DNA from: Leptodactylus fallax
Taxonomy: Eukaryota; Chordata; Amphibia; Anura; Leptodactylidae
DNA length: 64,000 nt
Reading direction: 5' to 3'
Assembly: GCA_947044405.1 (NCBI GenBank)
Contig: CAMRHE010000167.1
Coordinates: forward strand, 2,339,001 to 2,403,000
Shown here: positions 34,627-45,870 of the stretch, in pieces
How positions within the stretch are numbered: position 1 is the stretch's first letter
How the letters are laid out: each line of letters opens with the position of its first letter
Notes under the pieces: model-generated
The model's database searches: none
The model's input: only the letters and a program-made list of their open reading frames with translations
What the model was told of the DNA's origin: nothing
Translations under genes and position numbers: made by a program

Positions 34627-37600
34627 ACCCCTTAACGACCTTGGACGTACTATTACGTCCTGGGCGCTAGGTACTCGCGCACCAGGGCGTAATACTACGC
34701 CCGAGGCCGGCCGCCCGCTCACTATCTGAGCGGGCGGTATCGGAACCGGGTGTTAGCTGTATCTGACAGCTAACACCCTGCTCCATAACCCCCTGTTGGA
34801 ACTGACTTCCGATCCGTGGTTTTAACCCCTTGGATGCCGCGGGGAGATCGGGGGGTGCCGATATCTCTAATCTGCAGCCCGGGGTCTGCCCAGTGAGCTG
34901 CCTGGAGCCCCCACTACCTGGTTGATCCTGCCGAGACCTCAGGAAGTCAGCGCTGTGTTTCCATAGCGCTGACTTCCTGTATAGGCTGCAAGACACGTGT
35001 ATGCTCGTGTCTTGCAGTCTATAGTACTGAGCCAGAGATCAAAGCATCTCTGGCTCAGGTGTCCTAATGGGACACAAGAAAAAGTAAAAAAAAAGTGAAA
35101 AAAAAATAATAATAAAGTATGTGAAAAAAAATTAATAAAAGAATAAAGCCACAAAAATTCCCTTTTCCTATATAAAATGAATTATATAAAAAATAAACCT
35201 AAAAATTAATAAAAACAATACATATTTGGTATCGTTGCGTCCGTAACAACCTGTACAATAAAACTGAAACCATATTTAATGTACAGGGTGAACGTCGGGG
35301 AAAAAAACCGGAAAAAACCCGCCAAAAGTAACGATTTTTCGCCATCTCACCTTACAAAATATGCCATAAAAAGTGATCAAAAAGTCATATGTACCCCAAA
35401 ACAGTACCAATAAAAAGCACAGGTTGTCCCGCAAAAAATACGCCCTAAACCAACTCTCTAAACTGAAAAATAAAAATGCTACGCATCTTAGAAGATGGCG
35501 ATGCAAAAAAAATAGATTTATGTCCCCAAATGGGTTTTTGTTCTGCAAAATTGGTATTGCATAAAAAAACAGTATAAATGAGGTATCGCCGTAATCGTAC
35601 TGACCCGCAGAATAAAGGTAAAATGTTACTTACGCTCTACGCTGCATGGTGAAAAATTTAAAAGATAAAACGCAGTGCCAGAATTGATGGGGTTGTTTTT
35701 TAATCCACCAAGAAAGAGTTAATAAAATTTATTTAATAAGCTGTAAGCACCTAAAAATGATGTCATTAAAAAATACATCTCACCCTGCAAACAACAAGCC
35801 CTCATATGGCTACATCACCAGAGACATAAAGAAAATATAGCTCGTACAATGTGAAGACAAAAACCCCAAAAATCGCCAAATCATTAGAGCATAACTGGCT
35901 GCGGCAGGAAGGGAATGTATAAGCTGTGCGAGCGTATATTAGGGTACACCCCAGATTTAGAGCTTACGAGGGATAATAAACCAGACGTGACCCCCAGAGT
36001 GACCTCCCCAATAATAGGAACTACTGGGGAAATAGTAGGGAATTTAGTGTACCCAATGTACAGCTTACATATTCATTCACTTTTCCCCATCCGCTGTGCA
36101 GTCACGTCTGGGATACTAATGCTCACTACACCCCTTGATAAATTCTTTGAGGGGTGCACTTTTCAAAATGGGGTCATTCCCTAGGGGATTCCACTTTACT
36201 GGTACTTTAGAGGCTTGCAAACATGACATGGCATCCAGATCCCAAACATCTGAATCTGCGCTCCAAAAGCCACATAGCGCTCCTTCCCTTCTGCGCCCTA
36301 CTGTGTGCCCAAACTGCAGTTTATACCCACATGTATGACACTGGTGTACCCAGGATAAGGTACTTAATGTCATATATGGGTATAAACAGCCGGGCACAGA
36401 AGGGAAGGAGCGCTATTTGGTTTTTGGAGCACAGACTTGGACGGTTTGGTTTTTGGACGCCATTGCACTTTTGCAGAGCTGAAAAGCCAGTACAGTGGAA
36501 TCCCCTGACATGTCACCCCATTTTGGAAACTGCACCCCTGAAGGAATTTATCCAGGGGTACAGTGAGCATTTTTAACCCCTAAGTGTTGCTATAATTTAT
36601 TATCCGTAAATGAATACGCAGCTGATGAAGGAAAGGTGAAAATGACAATTATTCCAGGAATACATCATTTCAGTGCGTAATATGTTGTGTCCGGCTTGTA
36701 TCAGAGATGAACGCTCCAAAAGCTGTTGTGCCCGGGATCCCCGCTCACCAGTTTTTGGAGTGTGTGTCTGTGCAGACATAAACTGGGCACAACATATTGG
36801 GCACTGAAATGGCGTATCTATAGAAAAATTTCATTTTTAACTTTTCATTATCAGCTGCGCATTCATTTTTGGAAATTAAAAGAATGCAACACTTAAGGGT
36901 TAATAATGCTCGCTACCCCACTTGATAAATCCCTTGGAGGGTATAGTTTCCAAAATGGGGTGACATGTCTGCGGATTCCACTTTACTGACAATTCATGGG
37001 CTCTGCAAAAGTGGCATGGTGTCCAAAAAGCAAACTGTGCTCCAAAAACCAAAATAGCGCTCCTTCCCTTCTGTGCCCGGCTGTGCCCAAACAGCAGTTT
37101 ATACCCACATATGGCATTGTTAAGTACGTTATCCTGAGTACAGCAGTGTCATACATGTGGGCATAAACTGTAATTTGGGCACACAGCAGGGCGCAAATGT
37201 GAAGGAGCGCTATGTGCTTTTGGAGCGCATATTTAGATTGTTGTTTTTTTGGACGCCGTGTCACATTTGCAGAGACCCTAAAACTGCCCCTACAAAATGG
37301 GGGTCACTTCTTGGGGAATTCCAATTTACTGGCACCTCCTGGGCTCTGCAAAAATATCATGGCGACCAGAAAGTCCCTCTAAATCTGTACTCCAAAAGCT
37401 AAAAAAACCACAGTGCTCTTTCCCTTCTGAGCCCTGCTGTGTGCCCAAGCAGCAGTTTATACCCACATATATAATTTTTTTGTCCCCGGGATAGCCCACT
37501 TAATAGTTTTAGGAGTTCATGTCTCTGATGCCACAAAGTGGCTGCAACGTATTAGGCACTGAAATTGGATATTTCTTTAAAAACTTTAATTTTCACTTTG

Positions 37601-39653
37601 TACATTAATTTTTGGGAAGCATTTTTAGGCTCTAAATGTTAATACCCCTTGATACATTCCTTGAGGGTGTAGTTTATAAAATGGGGTCACTTTTGAGAGG
37701 TTTCCATTATATTGGTACTTTAGGGGCTCTGCAAATGCGACATGACATCCAAAAACTATTCCAGCAAAATCTGCCCTCCAAAAGCTAAATAGCGCTCTTT
37801 CCATTTTGAGCCCTGCCATTTACCCATGCAGCAGATTACAACCACATATGGGGCATTTCTGTGTTCAGGAGAAATTGTGTAACGAACTTTGGGGTGCTTT
37901 TTCTCCTTTGTCCTCTTGTGAAAATGAAAAATTTGGGGCTAAATTGACGGTTTATTGGAAAAAAAAAGTAATTTTTCATTTTAATGTCCCAATGTTAATA
38001 AAATCTGTGAAACAGCTGTGAGGTCGCAATGTTCACCATACCCCTAGATAAATTCTATAAGGGGTGTAGTTTCCAAAATAGGGTCACTTTTTGGGGGTTT
38101 GTATTATATTGGTACTTTAGGGGCTCTGCAAATGCAACATGGCACCTGAAAACTATTCCAGCAAAATCTGCCCTCCAAAAGCTAAATAGCGCTCTTTCCA
38201 TTTTGAGCCCTGCCATGTACCCATGCAGATTACAACCACATATGGGGCATTTCTGTGTTCAGGAGAAATTGTGTAACGAACTTTGGGGAGCTTTTTCTCC
38301 TTTGTCCTCTTGTGAAAATGAAAAATTTGGGGCTAAATTGACGGTTTATTGGAAAAAAAGTAATTTTTCATTTTAATGTCCCAATGTTAATAAAATCTGT
38401 GAAACAGCTGTAGGGTCAAAATGCTCACTATACCCCTTGATATGTTCTGTGAGGGGTGTAGTTTCCAAAATGGGGTCACTTTTAAGGGGTTTCCACTGTA
38501 TTGGTACTTTGGGGGCTCTGCAAATGCGACATGGTACCTGAAAACTATTCCAGCAAAATCTGCTCTCCAAAAGCTAAATAGCGCTCTTTCCATTCTGAGC
38601 CCTGCCATGTACCCATACAGCAGATTACGACCACATATGGGGTATTGCTGTGTTTAGGAGCAATTATTTTGCAAACTGTGGGGTGCTTTTTCTCCTTTAA
38701 CCCATTCTGAAAAAGAAAACTTTGGGGATAAAGTGACATTTTAGTAATGTTTCATTTATACATCCCAGTGTTAGCAAAATCTGTGAAACGACTGTAAGGT
38801 CAAAATGCTCACTATACCCCTATATGAATTCTGTGAGGGGTGTAGTTTCCAAAATGGGGTCACTTTTTGGGGTTTTCCTTTGTATTGGTACTCTAGGGGC
38901 TTTGCAAATGAGACATGGCACCTGAAAACTATTCCAGGAAATCTGCTTTTCAGAAGTCCAGTGTCACTCCTTCCCTTCCGTGCGCTGCCATTCGCCCAAA
39001 CATCAGTTTACACCCACTTGCGGGGTATTTCCGTGCTCGGGAGAAATTGCATAACAAACTGTGAGATGCATTTTCTCTTTTAACCCTTTGTGAATGTGTT
39101 AATTTTAGGGCTAAATTAAGGAATTAGTGGGAAAAAATTAAATGTCTAAATTTCACCTCCATATTGTTTTAATTCCAGTGAAATGCTTAAAGGGTTAACA
39201 AACTTCCCAAATATTATTTTGAATTATTTGAGGGGTGCAGTTTTGAAAATGGGGTGATTTATGGGGGTTTCTAATATATAGGCCATTATAATCCTCTTCA
39301 GAACTGAAGTGGTCCCTAAAAAATTAGTTTGGGAAATTTTCTTGTAAATCTGCAAAATCGCTGTTACACTTGTAAGCCTTCTAACGTCCAAAATAAATTA
39401 CAGGACGATTAAAAGATGATGCCGATATAAAGCAGAGATATGGTAGATAATATGTATTAATGTATTTGGGTGGTATGACTATCTATCTGAAAAGCAGAGC
39501 ATTTCACATTTTGAAAATTGCAATTTTTTTCCAAATTTCCTATTTTTTTATAAATAAATACAAAAATATTCATTAGTGTTTACCACTAACATGAAGTACA
39601 ATGTGTCACGAAAAAACAGTCTCAAAATCACTTGTGTAAGTTAAGACGTCTCA
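34627..39653. repeat. large modular noncoding repeat, copy 2
   Basis: A 5-kb block starting ACCCCTTAACGACC. Its first 430 bp hold seven hairpins (separate entry). From about 35500 it aligns with 14086-16870. Its right half is built of modules of about 0.39 kb; TTGGTACT landmarks recur at 37712, 38109, 38501 and 38885. Each carries the phrases 'GGGGTGTAGTTTCCAAAAT', 'GGGGCTCTGCAAATG' and 'CTCCAAAAGCTAAATAG'. At least one module near 36485-36545 is inverted. No open frame resembles a protein. The right end stops at a Tc1 junction, so its true terminus is uncertain. Confidence 0.65.
34643..35058. repeat. array of seven consecutive hairpins
   Basis: Perfect or near-perfect stems, in order: 34643-34660 (7 bp), 34685-34702 (7 bp), 34711-34737 (11 bp), 34748-34778 (13 bp), 34940-34979 (15 bp), 34980-35023 (18 bp with one G-T) and 35027-35058 (13 bp). 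Loops are 4-10 nt. The last three are packed with 0-3 nt between them. This is the left end of the large modular repeat. Confidence 0.8.
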
Positions 39654-40490
39654 AAGATCTCACCCCGTGGGATCAAAATGATCACAAGAACGGTGAGCAA
39701 AAATCCCAGAGCCACACCGGGGGACCTAGTGAATGACCTGCAGAAAGCTGGGACTAACATAACAAAGGCTACCGTCAGTAACACACTGTGCCGCCAGGGA
39801 CTCAGATTCTGCAGTGCCAGACATGTCCCCCTGCTTAAGCCAGTACATATCTGGGCCCGTCTGAAGTTTGCTAGAGAGCATTTGGATTATCCAGAAGAGT
39901 ATTGGGAGAATGTCATATGGTCAGATGAAACCAAAGTAGAACTGTTTGGTAGAAACACAACTTGTCGTGTTTGGAGGAGAGTGAATGCTGAGTTGCATCC
40001 AAAGAACACCATACCTACTGTGAAGCATGGTGGTGGCAATATCATGCTTTGGGGCTGTTTCTCCGCAAAGGGACCAGGACGACTGATCCGTGTACATGAA
40101 AGAATGAATGGGGCCATGTATCGTGAGATTTTGAGTGCAAACCTCCTTCCATCAGCAAGGACATTGAAGATGAAACGTGGCTGAGTCTTTCAGCATGACA
40201 ATGATCCCAAGCACACCACCAGGGCAATGAAGGAGTGGCTTCGTGAGAAGTATTTCAAGGTCCTAGAGTGGCCTAGCCAGTCTCCAGATCTCAACCCCAT
40301 AGAAAACCTTTGGAGGGAGTTGAAAGTCCATGTTGCCCAGCGACAGCCCCAAAACATCACTGATCTAGAGGAGATCTGCATGGAGGAATGGGCCAACATA
40401 CCAGCAACAGTGTGTGCCAACCTTGTGAAGACTTACAGAAAACGTTTGACCTCTGTCATTGCCAACAAATGATATATAACAAAGTATTGA
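39654..40490 (+). pseudogene. Tc1 (DD34E) transposase, main fragment with two stops
   Basis: From KISPRG the frame runs through [18 protein letters not shown] (second HTH), the catalytic Asp in [13 protein letters not shown], the second Asp in [11 protein letters not shown] and Glu in SPDLNPIE, spaced 34 apart. TGA at 40182-40184 replaces a Trp codon just before VFQHD, and another TGA at 40470-40472 replaces a Gly codon six codons before the ancestral stop (40488-40490). Together with the split N-terminus the gene is dead. Confidence 0.88.
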
Positions 40491-40707
40491 GATGAACTTT
40501 TGTTATTGACCAAATACTTATTTTCCACCAAAATTTGCGAATAAATTCTTTAAAAATCAGACAATGTGATTTTCTGGATCTGTTTTCTCATTTTGTCTCT
40601 CATAGTTGAGGTCTACCTATGATGACAATTACAGGCCTCTCTCATCTTTTTAAGTGTGAGAACTTGTACAATTGGTGGCTGACTAAATACTTTTTTTCCC
40701 AACTGTA

Positions 40708-41807
40708 AGTGAAAACTGCTGCGAATTTCTACCAAATTCTATAATCTATTAATTTCACTGTATTCTCTTGGTGCGTTTTATATGTGATATTGTGATGGAA
40801 TCTGCAACTGGTCTCCTCAGATCATATTCACATGTTGAATGATCTCCACTGCTGTATATTATCCCACAAAACAGTAATCACAGAAAACCATAAGGTGAAC
40901 ATTAATCTGTGGTCCTCCGTGTATTATTAATACACATACGCCTCTTGCTCATTCTGTGATGCCTTTGCCATTTAGGAGCTGCTGTACATTTCACATATAA
41001 TTGATGTCAGTGTTTTTTTGCAAAAAAAGACCAAAATGTGCATCACCAGAAAACTGGCATATAACATTGGATAACTGTGCCCTTACAAGCTTCTTGGCAC
41101 CATAGGTACCAAGAGACTGTTCTGACACCATTAATATCAGATTGTGGCTCCCCCATGATTACAATAAACAAGAGCTGTTATGGTTACAACCTGCCAGGAA
41201 ATGACTGGCCTATCCAATGTAATGCATTCAGGGGCCAGAATATGCAATACGGACTACTCCCATGAACATTTCTGACAACCAAGAACCACCACTAATCAGC
41301 TGTTCTCAGTAGCTGGCCAGAGAATGGAGCAGGAAGCAGACAGTCCTGTTCTCTGTGTATTGGCTGAACTGAGCCACTGCAGCTTGGCTTCCATTCAATT
41401 GAATACCAACAACCTGCTGTGGCCACTACACAGAGCTATCTGCTTCCTGCTCCATTCCCTGTGTATCAGCTGCTTTTACTGAGACTTGCTGATAGGTGAG
41501 GGTCCAACACCCAGCAAACCCATCTATCTGATATTGATGTCCTCACTATCCTAGTGATTGGTCGCAGCAGTTACATGTCTTATGGGTGCCAGGATTCATT
41601 ATTTTCACACTATAAGAGCATTTTCACATGGTGGAATTTACTGCAAAATGTGTCAGATTCCACCAGAATCTCTGAAGTGAACTGCAGCAGGAAATTTTAT
41701 GTGCGTAGATTTTGCATGGCAGGTCCCGCCACAATATCCCCCATGTGAACCTAACACTGCCTTCAATAAGAAAGCTACAAGAGGGAGTTAATCAGGGCAC
41801 AACCTTA

Positions 41808-41848
<41 letters not shown>

Positions 41849-42002
41849 TAGATATACTGTATATATCACCCTACACACAGCAGGGAGGGGGCGCTGATGA
41901 CGTGCATCCATGTCTATACTCATTTACAATAACATTCCTCACAAGCACCTGAAGTCTTTATATTACAACCCTGTGAGGTGCCTGCAATTTTCCTCCTACA
42001 TA
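40708..42002. other. intergenic, with MITE remnants and a TA microsatellite
   Basis: A (TA)n tract lies at about 41811-41844. The stretch 41300-41550 resembles the interior of a TTAA-type MITE (AGCTGTTCTC, CTGAACTGAGCCACTGCAGC phrases shared with 44420-44465), without clear ends. Nothing else is recognised. Confidence 0.45.
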
Positions 42003-43569
42003 CAGTCATGGCCAAAAGTTTTGAGAATGACACAAATATTATATTTTCACATGATCTGCTGCCCTCTGGTTTTTATGTGTGTTTGTCAGATGTTTTTATC
42101 ACATACAGAAATATAATTGCATTCATATTATGAGTAACAGAAGCTTATATTGACAGTTAGAATGAGTTAATGCAGCAAGTCAATATTTGCAGTGTTGACC
42201 CTTCTTCTTCAGGACCTCTGCAATTCTCCCTGGCATGCTCTCAATCAACTTCTGGACCAAATCCTGACTGATAGCAGTCCATTCTTGCAGAATCAATGCT
42301 TTAATTTTGTCTGAATTTGTTGGTTTTTGTTTGTCCACCCGTCTCTTGATGATTGACCACAAGTTCTCAATGGGATTAAGATCTGGGGAGTTTCCAGGCC
42401 ATGGACCCAAAATCTCTATGTTTTGTTCCCTGAGCCATTTAGTTATCACCTTTGCTTTATGGCAAGGTGCTCCATCATGCTGGAAAAGGCATTGTTGAGC
42501 GCCAAACTGCTCTTGGACAGTTGGGAGAAGTTGCTCTTGGAGGACATTCTGGTACCATTCTTTATTCATGGCTGTGTTTTTAGGCAAGACTGTGAGAGAG
42601 CCGATTCCCTTGGCTGAGAAGCAACCCCACACATGAATGGTTTCAGGATGCTTTACAGTTGGCATGAGACAAGACTGGTGGTAGCGCTCACCTCTTCTTC
42701 TCCGAATAAGCTGTTTTCCAGATGTTCCAAACAATCGAAAAGGGGATTCATCAGAGAAAATGACTTTACCCCAGTCCTCAGCAGTCCACTCCCTGTACCT
42801 TTTGCAGAATATCAGTCTGTCCCTGATGTTTTTTCTGGAGAGAAGTGGCTTCTTTGCTGCCCTTCTTGAGACCAGGCCTTGCTCCAAGAGTCTCCGCCTC
42901 ACAGTGCGTGCAGATGTACTCACACCTGCCTGCTGCCATTCCTCAGCAAGCGCTGCACTGCTGGTAGCTCGATCCCGCAGCTGAAACACTTTTAAGAGAC
43001 AGTCCTGCCGCTTGCTGGTCTTTCTTGGGCGCCCTGGAGCCTTTTTGGCACCAATGGAACCTCTCTCCTTGAAGTTCTTGATGATGCGATAGATTGTTGA
43101 CTGAGGTGCAATCTTTCTAGCTGCAATACTCTTCCCAGTTAGGCCATTTTTGTGCAGTGCAATGATGACTGCACGTGTTTCTTTAGAGATAACCATGGTT
43201 AACAGAAGAGAAACAATGATGGCAAGCACCAGCCTCCTTTTAAAGTGTCCAGTGGTGTCATTCTTACTTAATCATGACAGATTGATCTCCAGCCCTGTCC
43301 TCATCAACACCCACACCTGTGTTAATGGAGCAATCACTGAAACGATGTTAGGTGGTCCTTTTAAGGCAGGGCTGCAATGATGTTGAAATGTGTTTTGGGG
43401 GATAAAGTTCATTTTCTAGGCAAATATTGACTTTGCAAGTAATTGCTGTTAAGCTGATCACTCTTTATAACATTCTGGAGTATATGCAAATTGCCATTAG
43501 AAAAACTGAAGCAGTAGACTTTGTAAAAATTAATATTTGTATCATTCTCAAAACTTTTGGCCATGACTG
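42003..43569 (-). mobile_element. intact Tc1/mariner element, DD35E (Traveler-like), copy 2
   Basis: Again 1567 bp, flanked by TA at 42001-42002 and 43570-43571, in the opposite orientation to copy 1. Sequence differences between the copies are few. The right end lies 239 bp from the PPP1R2 start codon, at the edge of the CpG island. Confidence 0.93.
42180..43196 (-). CDS. Tc1-family (DD35E) transposase, intact copy 2
   Basis: A 338-codon open frame with the same domains and catalytic residues as copy 1. It differs at only four residues: Asn for Ser in HKSGLTG, Cys for Arg in KRQDRLL, Ala for Glu in SSAELAEE and Thr for Ala in GVSASART. The last is in or beside the second HTH. The start at 43196 is chosen as for copy 1. 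The gene reads away from PPP1R2, and its start codon is about 610 bp from that of PPP1R2. Confidence 0.92.
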   Translation of the reverse strand: MVISKETRAVIIALHKNGLTGKSIAARKIAPQSTIYRIIKNFKERGSIGAKKAPGRPRKTSKRQDCLLKVFQLRDRATSSAALAEEWQQAGVSTSARTVRRRLLEQGLVSRRAAKKPLLSRKNIRDRLIFCKRYREWTAEDWGKVIFSDESPFRLFGTSGKQLIRRRRGERYHQSCLMPTVKHPETIHVWGCFSAKGIGSLTVLPKNTAMNKEWYQNVLQEQLLPTVQEQFGAQQCLFQHDGAPCHKAKVITKWLREQNIEILGPWPGNSPDLNPIENLWSIIKRRVDKQKPTNSDKIKALILQEWTAISQDLVQKLIESMPGRIAEVLKKKGQHCKY

Positions 43570-43574
43570 TACAC

Positions 43575-44110
43575 TAAGTAGAAAGAAGCGGGTCGTACGC
43601 ACATCCCGTATTTAGAAGTCGTGTATGGTTTCCATGGGAACTACACCGCGCCGCAGGTCGTCAGAAGGTTTACAAGCTCAGCAGTGTCACGTCGGAAATG
43701 ACGTCAGGGATGCCGCTGCTGATGACGTAGCGGGCGTTGACAGGGTGGAAGCGCGGCCGGTGCTGGTGGGCGTGCTCTCACCCCGGGACTCTGCTCCTGC
43801 ACGGAGGATGGAGGCGCAAACACACAGGCCCATTAAAGGCATTCTGAAGAATAAGGGCTCCGCCGCCACTGGTGTGCGTGTGGTCAGCAAGGCGGAACTG
43901 AGCCGGGACAGAGATGACGACCAGAGGTGGGAGTGGTCCTAGACTGGGGAAGAGGGCTCAGGGGACTGAGGGGGAGGAGCGGGCGCGGTAGGGCAGCAGC
44001 AGCTGGGGACTGACAGCTCCCGGTCTTGGCAGCGGCAGCTGGAAGTCTCTATAGAGCAGATGTCGTGTGTGGGAACTTCGTGCACTCTACATTCGTGGCC
44101 ACTGTCACTA
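43575..44110 (+). promoter_or_regulatory. CpG-island promoter of PPP1R2
   Basis: The only CpG-dense stretch in the window, rich in CG dinucleotides (for example GCGCGGCCGG near 43750). It surrounds the first PPP1R2 exon and has no TATA box at the expected place. A palindromic cAMP-response element, TGACGTCA, lies at 43699-43706, and a near match, TGACGTAG, at 43723-43730. The transcription start is not visible. Confidence 0.7.
43808..43926 (+). CDS. PPP1R2: Protein phosphatase 1 inhibitor-2 (PPP1R2), exon 1
   Basis: ATG at 43808 (A at -3, G at +4) starts MEAQTHRPIKGILKNKGS; the exon ends at donor GTGGGA in phase 2. RPIKGILKNK is the N-terminal PP1-contact motif of inhibitor-2. The six exons total 597 nt, 198 residues; mammalian inhibitor-2 is about 205. 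Inhibitor-2 binds the PP1 catalytic subunit, blocks its active site, and is switched by phosphorylation of the PSTPYH threonine. It is nuclear and cytoplasmic. An in-frame ATG at 43625 would add 61 residues that do not resemble the family; I prefer 43808. Confidence 0.95.
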
Positions 44111-44730
44111 GTACTCCGGCCGTAGCATCACGGCTGGGTAACTTCTCTGTGTCATGCACAAGTCCCTAGATTGTTTGCTGCGGTTATTACTGGCTTGTTT
44201 TCGGCGCTAAAAACTCCAGCAAAACGTCCTATTAATTAATTTATTTTTTTTAACTACTTGTGTTTTCTAGAAACAGTTCATCTGTAAAAAGAAGCGTCCT
44301 GTGCCTTCTTGGTACAACAGGTGTGCCAAGCTCCCATAAAAACTCTACATTTTCCAGGCTAAAATACTTATGACTTATTTCAAAGATAGGTCACTAATAT
44401 CAGATCTGAGGGGGTCTGACACCTGCTGTTCTCTGTATAGTGGCTGAACTGAGTCACTACAGCTCAGGTCCCATTTAAAAGTGAAGGAGAGCTGATCTGC
44501 AGTACCTAGTCTCACCACTACTCAGAGAACAGGGCTATTCGCTTCCTGCTCTGTTTTCTGTGAATCAGCTGCTAATCCATGAGGGTGCCAGGTTTTGGAC
44601 CCTCACCAACTGATATTCTTAGGTCATCAATATCAGATCAATGATATTTGGAAAAAACCTTTAAGTGCACTAAAAAAGGATGCAAAATACCCTGCCTCAC
44701 TAAAAACAGCACATAAAAAAATGATGGTTT

Positions 44731-45064
44731 TTAAAGGAGTTGTCCTGGATAAAATGTAATTCCTGCACTAATCTAAACACCCTCCCCCGCCTACTTTCTA
44801 AATTACATCATTTATCAAAAATGTATATATTTACAATGTGACTAATAATAGTGACTAATAGCCTCCTATGCCTGAGCAGTAGAGATGGATTGCCAGCTGC
44901 AGCTCAGCGCTGGCAGAGTCAGAAAAGAGAGAGAAGCTTCCAGAGAGACCCATAAATCACTCAAAACACAGCTGAAGGTATTTGGGTGCACTTATTAACC
45001 CATTAATAGCACTAAGAGACCTTTTTTTAAAAAAAAAAACTTTTTGCCTGGAAAACCCCTTTAA
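44731..45064. mobile_element. TTAA-type MITE in PPP1R2 intron 1
   Basis: Starts TTAAAGGAGTTGTCCTGG and ends GGAAAACCCCTTTAA. It shares CTAAACACCCTCCCCCGCCT and GTATTTGGGTGCACTTATTAA-like phrases in inverted arrangement with 56990-57726, so both are one subfamily. Confidence 0.7.
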
Positions 45065-45870
45065 GTGTTTTTCACATCAGGTTTTTTGTGCTGACAAAAA
45101 AATTCTCTGTGACCATAGTATCAGCGCTGTTCATATACGTGTTCATAGCACAACGGGCACCGGCAGCAACCACTGGAGTTCAATGTCTTCTGAACCATCA
45201 AGTTCTGTTGTGGTTTTTGGCAGCAAAAATAGCATGCATACATGCAGGGTTATTCTTTCCTCAAAAATGACAGAATCTACAACAGCATTTCTGACACCTT
45301 GTGGGTGGTGTTTTTGATGAGTGCCTGTACAGCAGCCACTAATTCCACAATGCTGCTTGTGTGAGGAAAGTGCATTACAAATGTTTATTGTCATCGATAT
45401 GGCCATAGGTGACCATTGAGTCACTAGGGCAGACAGTGCGAGAGTTACCCATAACACCTTTTAACATTTTTCATTGAATCTTCAATGAGAGCTGTGATTG
45501 TTTGACAAGGGGTTTTTCCAAGTGTTAAATGCTGGTGACCTATTGAGGATAGGTCATCAAGATCTGCTTGGTGAGGGTCCAACATCCAGGTCCACCACAA
45601 ATCAGCTGTTTGAAGAGCTGCGACCACATCACTGAATACCAACCATAGTGGCATACTTTGTATAGCAACTGTGCACGGTATTGTAGCTCAGCCCCAGTCA
45701 CTTGAATAGAACAAAAATAGGCTACAAATAGGGAATGTGACCGATGAACATGAATTCTCTGGTCTGGGAAGATGAAGCAGCACTCACCTTGACATTGCTC
45801 CCACTTCAAGCAGCTGATCTATGGGGGTCCCAGGTGAGGACCCCACTGATCAGATATTGCTAACAAATTC

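Larger units (their letters stand above)
31352..40705 (+). mobile_element. Tc1 element (DD34E) split by a LINE and a large repeat
   Basis: The outer ends CAGTGTGGAAAAAAAGT and CTTTTTTTCCCAACTG are inverted and flanked by TA at 31350-31351 and 40706-40707, so a single Tc1 element spans 9.35 kb. The transposase start (31715-31833) and the remainder (39654-40490) are in the same orientation and separated by a LINE (31834-34626) and a 5-kb noncoding repeat (34627-39653). About 75 bp of transposase coding sequence is missing at the break, so the insertion was accompanied by a deletion. Confidence 0.85.

Noticed and set aside
36602..36650. Second CTGATGA hammerhead candidate
   Set aside because: CTGATGAAGG is present but no stem II, GAAA box in register, or stem I partner follows.
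41811..41844. (TA)n tract as a possible origin or regulatory element
   Set aside because: A plain microsatellite with no other signal.
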